Shown here: positions 1-10,176 of the stretch, piece by piece
Layout: the number at the start of each line of letters is the position of its first letter
Numbering within the stretch: position 1 is the stretch's first letter
Assembly: GCA_017531845.1 (NCBI GenBank)
Contig: JAFXKI010000003.1
Location: 324,354 to 388,353, forward strand
Reading direction: 5' to 3'
DNA length: 64,000 bases
DNA from: Opitutales bacterium
GTDB taxonomy: Bacteria > Verrucomicrobiota > Verrucomicrobiia > Opitutales > UBA953
The notes under the pieces: generated by a model
What the model was told of the DNA's origin: nothing
Seen by the model: the letters and a program-made list of their open reading frames with translations, nothing else
The model's database searches: none
Translations under genes and position numbers: made by a program

Positions 1-1
1 C

Positions 2-3000
2 TTCCGGTTCACAAAGCGCGGTGCCGGTGTTCTTGTCGTAGACGGTGTTCTGAACGTTCCCGCAGGTTTCGTTGAAGCGGGAGGACTTGTTATCAAAGAC
101 ACGTCACAAACTGATAATTGGATGAAGTGGACTATTGACGATCAAGGTTTCTTTGCGGCGGAAGGAATGGAGAATGAAGAGGTTCTAAAATATATTAGCG
201 AAAATTCTTCCGGTGTTCTGGCTATCACGGGCAGTCAGGAAACGGAGCTGGATCTTACAAATCACCAAAATCTCATCATCGGCGCGCGCGGAGATGTGAG
301 CTACGGCTCAGCAGAAAACGTACTCAGCTCCGTAAATGACACAACTTACGGAAATGTTTGGAGACTTGGTGGAGGAACGGGAACGCTGACCGTAAACTTT
401 AAACTGACGGGAGACGCAGATTTACTCATCGGGAACGAATGGTCCTCCGGAACGGTGCACCTTGCAAATAACGCAAACGATTTCACCGGGGATATTTACA
501 TTTTAGGCACCGGAAATAAGCTCTCATATGAAACCGGGGCGTTGGGAACGGCGCGGGTGAATCTGACTTACGGCAATGCACTTGCTCTATATGAAGCCTC
601 GCAATTGAGTATCATCAAAGAAGGTTCTTCCGGCGTGCTCGCATTAGGAACCGACGACACCTTAGATTTGAGAGAAACAAAGCTTTCTCTCGGTGCGGAT
701 GGTGCTTATACATACTCCGGTATTCTTACGCCGAACGATATTTACCGCTTCGGTGGTAGCGGACAACTAACATTGGACACGGAACTTTCATCTGCGGAAA
801 CGATGGAAGTCGACGGTCAGGGAACAACAGGCAGCAGCGTAACATTCTTAAGGGAAAACGCTTTTGCCGGCTCAATTACGGCAGGCGGCGGGCTCCATCT
901 GGCGGAGGCGAACAGCGCGGGCGATATCGGAATTCATGCCGGACATGAATCGGCACTGGCGGCAGCAGCCTCCATTACACTTAAAAAAGGAGCCGTGCTG
1001 TATACAGACGGGAGAAATCTGACAGTAAACAACCTGACGATGGAAAGCGGTGCTGCTTTGAGTAACAACGGTTCCGCCGATTCTCTTGTTCTCCTGAATG
1101 TGAGCGAAGGATCAAATACGTCCTTGGCAAACGGCGTGCTTGTCAGCTCCGCAAATTCGCCTGATATCCATTTGGTGAAAGGCGGAAAGGGCACGCTTAC
1201 TATGGCTATCAATTCGAACTGGAGCGGCGGGCTGACTATCGGCGAAGGCACCGTCAAGGCAACCATCACTTCAGACGGGGATTTTACGTCTACCGGCGGA
1301 ATCGGCTCCGCGAGCAATACTATTTATGTGGCAGACACAGGAACGCTCTCTCTGACGGGTATCAAAAAACAGGGATACAGGTTGGGCGGAACCGTGCTTC
1401 AACAAACGGTAACAGGATCGGGAACGATCGAGCTCGCGACCGGCGGAGCGGCTCTTTTTTCCGAGCAGAACATATCGTTTGAGGGAACAATTAAACTTAT
1501 GGGGAATACCCGCCTTTACGTCGGTACTCATCTGACAACAGATTATTATTACACATATAAAAACAACAAAAATGCGGTCAACGAAGCGACGATCGACATC
1601 GAAGCCGGAAGTCAGGTGCGCATCGGTTCCGGTCTCCGCTACCTGAAAGCAAACAAAGTAAGCCTCAATACGGATTTTGTCATCAGCGGGAACGGATTTG
1701 CGGGAGTCGACTCCGGGCTCGTTCATTCTGCCTGTAATGCCGGGGCTCTTTCCATCGATTGCGACTCCACGGTTTACGGAAATATTACACTGAAAACTGA
1801 TGCAAGCATTGCCTCCTGGTCTGCCGGAACACTCCTCTCATCCGTATCGCAATGGACTCCTTGCACAAGCGGCTCAACAAATGCCTCCTACGCTCTTAAG
1901 GGCAATCTCGGCGGGACGGTGCGCGGGAAAATTTTGGGAGAAGGCAAAACGTTGACAATCAGCGGGAACGAAGGCATGACCTTTACGGCAGATTCCGCCA
2001 ACACCTACGGCGACTTGAAAATCGCCAACAACAACGGGAAGAACGACGATAAATTTGCCCTGCGCTTAAACGGCGGGAAAGCCGTTAGCCAAATGTCCAC
2101 GGCACTGGGCATAGGATCCGTCACGCTCAGCAACAATCTGATTCTCCGCCTCGCGGGAACGGGAGCGGCAAACAACACTGACGTGGTTTACACCTACGGA
2201 AACGCTATTTCCGCCGGAAACAGTTCCACACTCCAAAGCCACAACATCACTAATCGACTCACGGGAACAGTAACGATGAGCGGGTCGACGCTCAATCTCT
2301 CGACTGCGAACGGCGGCGTTTTCGACCTCGCGGGCGGCATTTCCGGAAACGGCACACTGAATGTCGCCGCAAACTCGAAAATCATTTTAGGCTCGGAAAA
2401 CTCCGCTCGCGAAACAACGGCTCAATTCTCCGGAAACATCGCTGCGGAGGCAGGAACGGATTTCACTTTAGCTTCGTCTTCGTTCGTCGCGGAAACAACA
2501 ACGTTTTCCGGAACGGACTATCTGACGTTGCGTCTTTCCGGAACGGACAACTACACGCTCGGCGGAATCACCGTCGCGGATTCCGGCACTACGGCCGATT
2601 CCGATTCGTCCCTGATTTTGAATTTCGATTTCACCCATATTCCAAACGCAAAAGACGAAAATACTTTTACGACATTATTCTCCGACATCTCCGCCGGAAG
2701 CACGACCGTTTCGCTCTCGCTCAATTTGTTTAACGACATCGAAAGCGGGACCTACACCTTGGCAACGGGAACGCTCAGCGGAAATTTTTCACTGGAAAAC
2801 ACCCTGAACAACCGTCTGAGCCTCACGCAAAACAACGGCTCGCTGATTCTCACCGTCGGAACGGACAACCGCCTGTATTGGGCGGCGGACGGCGCGACGC
2901 AAACCTGGGACACGACTTCCGCCAACTGGTATCAGGAATCGTCCGGCGGGAACGTCGCGTTCACAAGCGGAGCGTTCGTCGTCTTCGGCTCTAAGGGTGC

Positions 3001-6000
3001 GGCAAACAGCACGGAAAATTCCCGCGAAACAATCACGCTTGCCGCCGACCAAACCGTCGGAGCTCTCGTTTCCAAAGATGCGAATGCGTTTTACGAAATC
3101 ACCGGGGAAGCCGCGCTTTCCGGCGATACTTTAACCGTCGGCGAAGGCGGAAATCTGAAATTGAGCACGGATTCCGCAAACTTTACCGGCAACGTTCGCG
3201 TGGACGGCACCTCCGTGCTCGAAGTGAGTAAAACGGCGTTGACTGCAAATGTCAGCGCGACCGACGGAGCGACCTTCACGCTGTCCGATGCGGGAACGCT
3301 GAGCGGGAATTTGAATATTTCGGACGCAGACGCAAGCATCAGAAACGCAACTCTCGCCGGAAACATCGCCGCCGCAGGAAACGGAAAATTAATCTTGGAT
3401 TCCGCAACAATCAGCGGCGCACGCAGTTTCAGTTTTGACGGCGCGGGAACGCTGACAACTTCCGAGAACGCGACGCTCGGCGGCACGTTTACTTTTGCCG
3501 ACAAACAAACGGCGCTACAGGTCAACAATATGTCCGTCTCTTCCGGTGCGCTCACTTCCTCCGCCGCGCTGGATGTTGACGCGTTGTCGCTGGCAAGCGG
3601 AACTTCGCTGACGCTGACTCATGCTACCGGCTCAACGACGGAAATCGACGCCGTCAGCGGGAACGGCAGTTTGGTGAAAAACGCCGCCGGCAATCTGAAT
3701 TTAGGAAGTTCTGTACTTTCCGGTTTAACCCTGAAAGGCGGCGGAACCTCCGCCATCAGCGGAAAAGTAACGGTGAGCGGGCATTTTTCTCTCGGCAAAG
3801 AAACGGTAAATTTGGTCAACGGAGCCGACGTGACGGTGGGACAATATACATCCGGCAACACGGCAAATTCTCAGCCGACGCAACTCACTATCGGCGAAGG
3901 TGCATCTCTCACTGTAACCGGAGGCACCGATACGGATAACACAAACAACAGCTTTCTGCTGGCACACTGGAAGACATCCGATTCAAAGCTAACTCTTGCC
4001 GGAGGAACGCTTACTGCTCAAAACACCTCTATGCTGATGGGCTGGGATTCCGGAGCGACGTTTGAAGCCTCTTCCGGCACCGCCAACCTGAAAGGAATCC
4101 GTTTCTCCGCGCAACGAAGCAATTCTGAACGTCTGATTTTAGGCTCTGCCGAAAGCGGCTCGGCGAGAATCAATCTGGGAAGCGGCGGCATTTCCGGAAT
4201 CGGCACGAATGACAGCGTGCTACTCGGGAACGGAACCATCGGAGCAAACGCAGATTTCTCCGTCAGCGGTGCCGGCACGGTTCAGCTGGTCGCGACCACG
4301 GGAAGCACGGTTTTCGATACAAATGCGCACAAAATCACCGTAAACACAACACTTACGGGAGCAGGAAATCTCACGAAGCAAGGCGCGGGAACGCTCTTAA
4401 TTTCCGGTAACGGAAGCGGATTTTCCGGAAACATCGCCGTCGAAGCCGGAGCATTGGCTGTCAACGCCACGGGAAAAAATATTTTAACTTCCGCCGCCTC
4501 CGTCAAAGTCGGCGGGAACGCGACGCTGGATTTATCTGCTCTGGACTTCTCGGACGGCGCGAACCGAATTGCCGTAGATGCCGGCACGTACATTTCCTTT
4601 GCAAAAACATCGACCGTAGCTTTCTCCAACTTGGCGGCGGGAACGGAATACGGTATTTTCAACATTTCCGGCGGCACACTGGACGGTTGGTCAACACTGA
4701 CTGCATCCAATTTCACCCTCAGCGGAACAAAGCTCTCCGACATGGGACGCGTAGAACTCTCGCTCGGCATGTCGGGAAGTTTTTCCTATATCATTGCGGA
4801 CGGTTGGGATTTGACCTGGAACGGCGGGAACGAAAAAGCGACATGGAATCAGAACGCCGAAAATAAAGTTTGGCAAACAAACCGCCCCGATATCACAACC
4901 GGGGAAATGGCAGCCACGGCAACGGGCTATATGAACAATGACAACGTGGTATTCAACTCCGATGCAGATTTGAATTTGGAAGGGAATATTCGCGTGAAAA
5001 ATATGACGGTCTCCGAAGGGGTAAACTTAAAAACTAACGGGACTCTCGCAATCACGGGAACGCTGAATTTAGGCGCGAACACAAGCTGGAACTTCTCCGG
5101 CAACACGACGCAGAGTTTCACGGAAGCGCAACTCAAAGATTTCGCTGCCGACAACACAGCTTTGGTTGTCGGAGAAGGCGCAACGCTGACCATGACAAAC
5201 AAGGAAACAGCACAAAACAAGACCTCTACTGCGTTTGATAAAGTAAGCGGTTCGGGCGATGTGGTGTTGAATCTTTCTGCGGACAACGGCACGGGCTTCA
5301 ATCTGGATCAAATCTCCGGCAACATCACCGTTGCCACCGGACGCTTGCAGGTGAACACTTCGAAATTCAACGAAGCTTCCGACATCCTTTTGACAAGCGA
5401 CCAAAGCCAACTCGTTTTCAACGGCACGGGAACGGAATTAAAAAACAATGTCGTATTAGGCTCTTCCACAACCATTCACACAAATAGCGGATGTTCCGGC
5501 ACAATTTCCGGCGTTATCAGCGGGAACGGAGGACTGACCAAAGCCGGCGCGGGAACCCTGACCATTGCCTCCCGTGCCATGCTCAACAAGCTGGAGATCA
5601 AGGGAGGTGAAATTGTTTTCTCTTACACAGGCGACGAGGGCAACACTATCAGTATTCTTGACGGCTCTATCGGAAATACCGCATCCGGATCTTTCCGTCT
5701 GAAAGAAAACGCAAAATTGAATGTCAGCTCATCGCTTTGGGGGCGTACTCAGTCTTCCGTGATTTTGGAAAAGAATTCCGCACTCAAGCACGAGAACGTC
5801 GAGTTTTCCAATAACGGAAATGCAGATGCCACACTAAAAGCAACCGCTAATAACATCCAATTCAAGAACAACTCCGCAAGTTGGGAATTGTCCGGCGGAC
5901 ACGCGAAATCCACAGCACAGACCGAAGCCGTACTCGGTATAAAATTGACCAACTCCTCCGTGGAAAATGCGGGAAGCAGTACGCTCACTGTTAATAATTC

Positions 6001-6631
6001 CGGTAACTCCCTTTCGGGTGTCGTCGCCTCGACCGGGAGCATCGTTTTGACGAATCAGGCAAACGGACTTTCGCTGACGGATCTGACCGTAGCGGAAGGA
6101 CTAACCGTTTCCGCCTACGCAGACGCGTCCGCAGCAGAAGCTTCGGAAGCCGAAATCCGCGTCGCGGGAACGGCTTCATTCGGTGTGGGAGCGCATTTGA
6201 ATGCAAACCTTATCCTGGCAAGTGGCGCGACCCTCGAAATCGGGGACGGCGGACTTTTCATGGGAAGCACGGTAACGCTGAACGAAGGTATTTTCCTGGG
6301 TGACTCAACTTTGACAAACGCCAACTCTCTAAAAACCGGGGAAAGGCTCACCCTTTTCACGGGTGTTGATCAGTTGGCACTCATGACACAAGACGGAAAA
6401 ACTGTTTTGGAAAATTCTTCGGAAACTTTATCTTCCGGAGAGCGTATTGTGGCGAGCTCCTATTTCTCGAATCTTTACGGAGATTCGTTTGAGCTTTATT
6501 TCACGGGCGCAGAAAACGGAGGTGTCATTGGGCTTTTGTCGATTCCGGAACCTTCGTCATTCGGTCTTATAGCGGGAACGTTTGCTCTTGCACTCGTCGC
6601 CTCTCGCCGAAAACGCGTTCGCCGAGGTTAG
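2..6631 (+). CDS. Giant PATR-repeat surface protein with PEP-CTERM tail, 5' end outside window
   Basis: The reading frame is open from base 2, ahead of the first ATG at 122, and its first residues (TKRGAGVLVVDG) already form an autotransporter-associated repeat, so the true start lies before the window. The visible part is about 2,200 residues of Gly/Ser/Thr/Asn-rich beta-helix-like sequence. Passenger repeats include LTKQGAGTLLISG and LTKAGAGTLTIAS, and Trp-rich units such as RLYWAADGATQTW and DLTWNGGNEKATW. The C-terminus is a PEP-CTERM sorting signal: IPEPSSFG, a hydrophobic helix, then SRRKRVRR. No beta-barrel autotransporter domain is present, so exosortase-dependent surface display is expected rather than type V secretion. 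Likely an adhesin or matrix protein; the ligand is unknown. The Ala-Gly-Thr-Leu of the repeats is often encoded by GCGGGAACGCT, which contains the window-wide octamer. Confidence 0.85.
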   Translation, partial: FRFTKRGAGVLVVDGVLNVPAGFVEAGGLVIKDTSQTDNWMKWTIDDQGFFAAEGMENEEVLKYISENSSGVLAITGSQETELDLTNHQNLIIGARGDVSYGSAENVLSSVNDTTYGNVWRLGGGTGTLTVNFKLTGDADLLIGNEWSSGTVHLANNANDFTGDIYILGTGNKLSYETGALGTARVNLTYGNALALYEASQLSIIKEGSSGVLALGTDDTLDLRETKLSLGADGAYTYSGILTPNDIYRFGGSGQLTLDTELSSAETMEVDGQGTTGSSVTFLRENAFAGSITAGGGLHLAEANSAGDIGIHAGHESALAAAASITLKKGAVLYTDGRNLTVNNLTMESGAALSNNGSADSLVLLNVSEGSNTSLANGVLVSSANSPDIHLVKGGKGTLTMAINSNWSGGLTIGEGTVKATITSDGDFTSTGGIGSASNTIYVADTGTLSLTGIKKQGYRLGGTVLQQTVTGSGTIELATGGAALFSEQNISFEGTIKLMGNTRLYVGTHLTTDYYYTYKNNKNAVNEATIDIEAGSQVRIGSGLRYLKANKVSLNTDFVISGNGFAGVDSGLVHSACNAGALSIDCDSTVYGNITLKTDASIASWSAGTLLSSVSQWTPCTSGSTNASYALKGNLGGTVRGKILGEGKTLTISGNEGMTFTADSANTYGDLKIANNNGKNDDKFALRLNGGKAVSQMSTALGIGSVTLSNNLILRLAGTGAANNTDVVYTYGNAISAGNSSTLQSHNITNRLTGTVTMSGSTLNLSTANGGVFDLAGGISGNGTLNVAANSKIILGSENSARETTAQFSGNIAAEAGTDFTLASSSFVAETTTFSGTDYLTLRLSGTDNYTLGGITVADSGTTADSDSSLILNFDFTHIPNAKDENTFTTLFSDISAGSTTVSLSLNLFNDIESGTYTLATGTLSGNFSLENTLNNRLSLTQNNGSLILTVGTDNRLYWAADGATQTWDTTSANWYQESSGGNVAFTSGAFVVFGSKGAANSTENSRETITLAADQTVGALVSKDANAFYEITGEAALSGDTLTVGEGGNLKLSTDSANFTGNVRVDGTSVLEVSKTALTANVSATDGATFTLSDAGTLSGNLNISDADASIRNATLAGNIAAAGNGKLILDSATISGARSFSFDGAGTLTTSENATLGGTFTFADKQTALQVNNMSVSSGALTSSAALDVDALSLASGTSLTLTHATGSTTEIDAVSGNGSLVKNAAGNLNLGSSVLSGLTLKGGGTSAISGKVTVSGHFSLGKETVNLVNGADVTVGQYTSGNTANSQPTQLTIGEGASLTVTGGTDTDNTNNSFLLAHWKTSDSKLTLAGGTLTAQNTSMLMGWDSGATFEASSGTANLKGIRFSAQRSNSERLILGSAESGSARINLGSGGISGIGTNDSVLLGNGTIGANADFSVSGAGTVQLVATTGSTVFDTNAHKITVNTTLTGAGNLTKQGAGTLLISGNGSGFSGNIAVEAGALAVNATGKNILTSAASVKVGGNATLDLSALDFSDGANRIAVDAGTYISFAKTSTVAFSNLAAGTEYGIFNISGGTLDGWSTLTASNFTLSGTKLSDMGRVELSLGMSGSFSYIIADGWDLTWNGGNEKATWNQNAENKVWQTNRPDITTGEMAATATGYMNNDNVVFNSDADLNLEGNIRVKNMTVSEGVNLKTNGTLAITGTLNLGANTSWNFSGNTTQSFTEAQLKDFAADNTALVVGEGATLTMTNKETAQNKTSTAFDKVSGSGDVVLNLSADNGTGFNLDQISGNITVATGRLQVNTSKFNEASDILLTSDQSQLVFNGTGTELKNNVVLGSSTTIHTNSGCSGTISGVISGNGGLTKAGAGTLTIASRAMLNKLEIKGGEIVFSYTGDEGNTISILDGSIGNTASGSFRLKENAKLNVSSSLWGRTQSSVILEKNSALKHENVEFSNNGNADATLKATANNIQFKNNSASWELSGGHAKSTAQTEAVLGIKLTNSSVENAGSSTLTVNNSGNSLSGVVASTGSIVLTNQANGLSLTDLTVAEGLTVSAYADASAAEASEAEIRVAGTASFGVGAHLNANLILASGATLEIGDGGLFMGSTVTLNEGIFLGDSTLTNANSLKTGERLTLFTGVDQLALMTQDGKTVLENSSETLSSGERIVASSYFSNLYGDSFELYFTGAENGGVIGLLSIPEPSSFGLIAGTFALALVASRRKRVRRG

Positions 6632-6660
6632 CCTCTGCAGAATTAAAATCTTTTAGGTAA

Positions 6661-6711
6661 AAAAAAGCGTTCCCGCTTAGATCGGCTTTCGCCGCGCGGG
6701 AACGCTTTTTT
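6661..6711. terminator. Bidirectional terminator built from an inverted motif pair
   Basis: An A6 run, GCGTTCCCGC, a 19-base loop, GCGGGAACGC and a T6 run lie between two convergent genes. The 10-bp perfect stem consists entirely of the iterated motif in inverted orientation, and the A and T tracts allow termination on either strand. Confidence 0.9.
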
Positions 6712-6729
6712 AGGTTTTAATCTTTTTCT

Positions 6730-7923
6730 TTATCCGATCGGAACTTCGACTTCAACTTCCGCCGAATAGTCCACACCGTCAACGCCGAAGCCGAAAAGCT
6801 TAAGGAATTCTTTTTGATAGCCCTCGAAATCCGTAAGATCGAGGAGGTTTTCCGTCGAAACCTTCGGCCAAATTTCGAAAACTTCTTTTTGAACGTCGTC
6901 CCGCATCTCCCAATCGTCGATACGGACGAGTCCGTTTTCGTCGTAGTTAACGGCGTTGTCGTTATACATTTGCGTTTCGAAAAGGCGTTGGATTTGCTCG
7001 ACACAACCTTCGTGAATCCCCTTAGCTTTCATCACTTTGAAAAGAATTGAAATGTAAAGCGGAACCACCGGAATTGCCGACGATGCCTGCGTAACAAGAG
7101 CCTTATTCACGGAAACAAAAGCGCGACCGCGCTTGATTTTCAAAATGGCATCTATTTCTTTCGCCTTGGCGTAAAGATCTTTTTTCGCCTGTCCGATGGA
7201 GCCGTCTTTGTAAATCGGCCAAGTCAGAGACGGTCCGATGTAAGAATATGCGACGGACTGGCAACCTTCAGCGAGAAGCCCGGCTTCGTCGAGCGCATCG
7301 ATCCAGAGCTTCCAGTCTTCGCCTCCCATAACTTTGACGGTGGCGCGGACTTCCTCTTCATCGGCAGGCTCGATCGTTGCTTCGTTGACGAGTTTTTGAT
7401 CTGTATTTAAATTTTTGGATACAAACGGCTCGCCGACAGTTTTTAAAACGGATTTGTAAACTTCCCCGGTAACGGGATCGGTGCGGCGCGGCGCGGCGAG
7501 AGAGTAAACGACGAGGTCAATTTGCGGCATTTCCTTTTTGAGGCGCTCAATAACTTGTGTTTTGAGTTCGGAGGAAAATGCGTCTCCGTTGACAGAAGCG
7601 GCATAAAGCCCCGCTTTTCGGGCTTCGGCTTCGAAGGCGGCGGTGTTATACCAACCGGCACTTGCCGGTTTGTTATTGGCACTCGGACGCTCAAAATAAA
7701 CGCCGAAAGTATTGGCGTTAGAGCCGAATGCGGCGGAGATGCGCGAGGCAAGCCCGTAACCCGTGGAAGAACCGATAACGAGAACGTTTTTCGGACCGTT
7801 CTTCATGTTCGGACGGCTTTTTACATAGGCGATTTGCTCGCGAACGTGAGCAGCGCAACCTTCCGGGTGAGCCGTAATGCAAACGAATCCGCGAACGCGG
7901 GGAGAGACGACTTGTTTTGCCAT
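6730..7923 (-). CDS. fabV: Trans-2-enoyl-ACP/CoA reductase, FabV type
   Basis: NADH-dependent reduction of trans-2-enoyl thioesters, the last step of the fatty-acid elongation cycle. 397 residues, normal for FabV/TER. The N-terminus starts VVSPRVRGFVCITAHPEGC; a dinucleotide-binding segment GSSTGYGLASR lies at about residues 51-61; the FabV-type Y-x8-K catalytic pair is visible in PIYKDGSIGQAKK. The ATG at 7923 gives the family N-terminus MAKQVVSP; a longer reading frame adds 19 non-conserved residues. It is monocistronic and converges on the preceding gene across a shared terminator. I saw no copy of the CGGGAACG octamer inside it, unusual for this window. Confidence 0.95.
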   Translation of the reverse strand: MAKQVVSPRVRGFVCITAHPEGCAAHVREQIAYVKSRPNMKNGPKNVLVIGSSTGYGLASRISAAFGSNANTFGVYFERPSANNKPASAGWYNTAAFEAEARKAGLYAASVNGDAFSSELKTQVIERLKKEMPQIDLVVYSLAAPRRTDPVTGEVYKSVLKTVGEPFVSKNLNTDQKLVNEATIEPADEEEVRATVKVMGGEDWKLWIDALDEAGLLAEGCQSVAYSYIGPSLTWPIYKDGSIGQAKKDLYAKAKEIDAILKIKRGRAFVSVNKALVTQASSAIPVVPLYISILFKVMKAKGIHEGCVEQIQRLFETQMYNDNAVNYDENGLVRIDDWEMRDDVQKEVFEIWPKVSTENLLDLTDFEGYQKEFLKLFGFGVDGVDYSAEVEVEVPIG

Positions 7924-8052
7924 AGTGCTTGGAATTTTGCGAAATTTGCTCTTCTGCGGCAATGTTTTAATCAGAAACACAACGACGACCGCTTTCCCTC
8001 AGTGCGCTTTTTCTTCGCTAAATTCGAATTTTCCGCTTAGGATTTGCGTTCA

Positions 8053-8844
8053 ATGAAAATCACGCTGTTGGGCACGGGAACGTCGCAGGGCGTCCCGCTT
8101 CTCGGACATCCGAACGACGGATTAGATTTGTCCGAACCGAAAAATTGGCGAAATCGCGCCTGCGCGCATCTCGTCAGCGACGGAGCACACATTCAGATTG
8201 ATGCCGGACCGGAATTTCGCCTTGCCTGCCTAAAATACAATGTTCCCGCCGTTGATTATTTTTTCCTGACCCACGGGCATTCCGACCATATTTTGGGCAT
8301 GGACGATTTGCGCCGGTTTTGCGATTTGCGAGGCGGCAACGCGATCCCGGTTTGGACAACGGAAGAAGGGAAAGAACGCGTTGAAGCGATTTTCCCCTAC
8401 GGGCTTCACCCGAAATCCACGCAAGGTTACATCGCGCTTTTGCCGGAGATTGCGCCGCCGGATTTCACGCTTCCCTGCGGCACGCGCGTGCAGACGATTC
8501 TTCTTCCGCACGGCCCGCGATTCGTCTCGCTCGGAATGGTTTTTACGGAAAAAAAATCCGGAGCGCGCCTCGCGTATTTCACGGATTGCAGCGACGTTCC
8601 CGCCGAGGCAATTGAGCTCGCCCGGAATGTTGACATTCTCATTATCGACGCCTTGCATCGCGCGCCGCATCCTACGCATCTGAATTTTGAAAAAGCACTC
8701 GACGCCGCCCGCACCGTTTGTGCCGGGCAAACGATTTTCACGCACATGACATTTCGTATTGATTACGCTCGGGACTCGGCAACGCTACCGGAGCGCGTTG
8801 CTCTCGGCTACGACGGGATGACACTGCGCATCGGTGAAGAATAG
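8053..8844 (+). CDS. MBL-fold metallo-hydrolase (PhnP-like)
   Basis: Metallo-beta-lactamase-fold hydrolase of 263 residues. The N-terminal GTGTSQGVPLLG is typical of the PhnP/RNase Z-like subgroup. The metal-binding HxHxDH is at residues 74-79 (HGHSDH) and is followed by LGMDDLR. A later ligand region reads FTDCSDVP, and a C-terminal THM carries a probable final histidine. Substrate unknown: PhnP proteins cleave cyclic phosphodiesters, but no phosphonate genes are nearby, so a general phosphodiesterase role is the safest reading. The ATG at 8053 is preferred over an in-frame TTG nine bases upstream because GTGTS-type proteins start a few residues before the motif. Confidence 0.85.
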   Translation: MKITLLGTGTSQGVPLLGHPNDGLDLSEPKNWRNRACAHLVSDGAHIQIDAGPEFRLACLKYNVPAVDYFFLTHGHSDHILGMDDLRRFCDLRGGNAIPVWTTEEGKERVEAIFPYGLHPKSTQGYIALLPEIAPPDFTLPCGTRVQTILLPHGPRFVSLGMVFTEKKSGARLAYFTDCSDVPAEAIELARNVDILIIDALHRAPHPTHLNFEKALDAARTVCAGQTIFTHMTFRIDYARDSATLPERVALGYDGMTLRIGEE

Positions 8845-8956
8845 CGCGTTCCCGCAAAGCCGCTCGCGTGAATTTCGCTAAATTTCTGTTTGCCGCTTTA
8901 CGGGAACGCGGAATATGCTTTCGAACAATCTTAACTGACACATTTTTTTTTATTTT

Positions 8957-10156
8957 ATGGAAAAAAGAACACTTATCATCGGAGCGGGCGGAGTCGGCAA
9001 CGTCGTCGCCCACAAAGTCGCTCAAAATGCGGCGGAGTTCGGCGAAATCATGCTCGCCTCGCGCAACGAAAACAAATGCAAGGCGATTGCGACGGACGTC
9101 AAAAATTCGACCGGCGTTACGATTAAAACAGCGAAAGTCGATGCGGATAACGTGCAGGAAGTTGTCGCTCTTTTGAAGGAATTTAAGCCGCAAGTGCTCA
9201 TCAACGTTGCGCTCCCGTATCAGGATTTGCCGCTCATGGACGCGTGTTTGCATGCCGGCGTACACTACGTTGACACCGCGAACTACGAACCGCCGAATCA
9301 CGCGAAGTTTGAATATTCCTGGCAATGGGCTTACCGGGAACGCTTTGAAAAAGCGGGGCTTTGCGCCCTGCTCGGCTCCGGCTTCGACCCGGGCGTTACG
9401 AACGTTTATTGCGCCTACGCGCAAAAGCACCTTTTCGACGAAATCGAAACCGTCGACATTCTCGACGCGAACGCGGGCGACCACGGCTACCCGTTTGCCA
9501 CGAATTTTAATCCGGAAATCAACATTCGCGAAATCACCCAGCGCGGACGCTATTGGGAAGAAGGCGAATGGAAGGAAACCGGACCGCTCGAAATCCGCCG
9601 CGAATACGATTTCCCCGTCATCGGCGAAAAAAGTGCCTACCTGATGTATCACGAAGAGCTCGAATCGCTTTGCCAAAACATCAAAGGCTTGAAGCGTATC
9701 CGCTTTTTCATGACATTTTCCGACAAATACCTGACGCACCTGAACGTGCTTCAAAACGTCGGCATGACGCGTATCGACCCGATTGAATTCCAGGGACAAA
9801 AAATCGTTCCGATTCAATTCCTCAAAGCGATTCTGCCCGATCCCGCCTCGCTCGGTCCGCGCACGAAAGGCAAAACCTGCATCGGTTGCGAAATCACGGG
9901 AACGAAGGACGGCAAAAAACGCAAAGTGTTTATTTACAACGTTTGCGACCACCAGGAATGCTACCGCGAAGTCAAATCCCAGGCGATCAGCTACACGACG
10001 GGCGTTCCCGCGATGATCGGCGCAATGATGCTCCAAAACGGCAAATGGCTCAAACCCGGCGTTTGGAACATGGAACAAAACGATCCGGATCCGTTCATGG
10101 AAAAACTCAACACCTGCGGCTTGCCGTGGCAAGTGATTGAGCTTCCGACGGATTAG
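8957..10156 (+). CDS. Carboxynorspermidine dehydrogenase, saccharopine-dehydrogenase family
   Basis: Predicted NADPH-dependent enzyme that joins aspartate semialdehyde to a diamine, giving carboxy(nor)spermidine, in the alternative bacterial polyamine pathway. 399 residues, normal length. The Rossmann motif IIGAGGVGNVVAHK is at the N-terminus. Family landmarks include SRNENKCKAIA, NVALPYQDLPLMDAC, VDTANYEPP and GSGFDPGVTNVYCAYA. The partner decarboxylase is not in this window. The upstream gap (8845-8956) holds an inverted octamer pair with AAAG/CTTT extensions and then a T-rich run before the ATG. A generic saccharopine dehydrogenase is the alternative name, but the GFDPGVTNV region favours the polyamine enzyme. 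Confidence 0.88.
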   Translation: MEKRTLIIGAGGVGNVVAHKVAQNAAEFGEIMLASRNENKCKAIATDVKNSTGVTIKTAKVDADNVQEVVALLKEFKPQVLINVALPYQDLPLMDACLHAGVHYVDTANYEPPNHAKFEYSWQWAYRERFEKAGLCALLGSGFDPGVTNVYCAYAQKHLFDEIETVDILDANAGDHGYPFATNFNPEINIREITQRGRYWEEGEWKETGPLEIRREYDFPVIGEKSAYLMYHEELESLCQNIKGLKRIRFFMTFSDKYLTHLNVLQNVGMTRIDPIEFQGQKIVPIQFLKAILPDPASLGPRTKGKTCIGCEITGTKDGKKRKVFIYNVCDHQECYREVKSQAISYTTGVPAMIGAMMLQNGKWLKPGVWNMEQNDPDPFMEKLNTCGLPWQVIELPTD

Positions 10157-10176
10157 AGGGGAGATTAAAGATTAAA

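Noticed and set aside
8738-10132. Minus-strand open frame of 464 codons
   Set aside because: Antisense to carboxynorspermidine dehydrogenase; Phe/Val/Arg-rich shadow.
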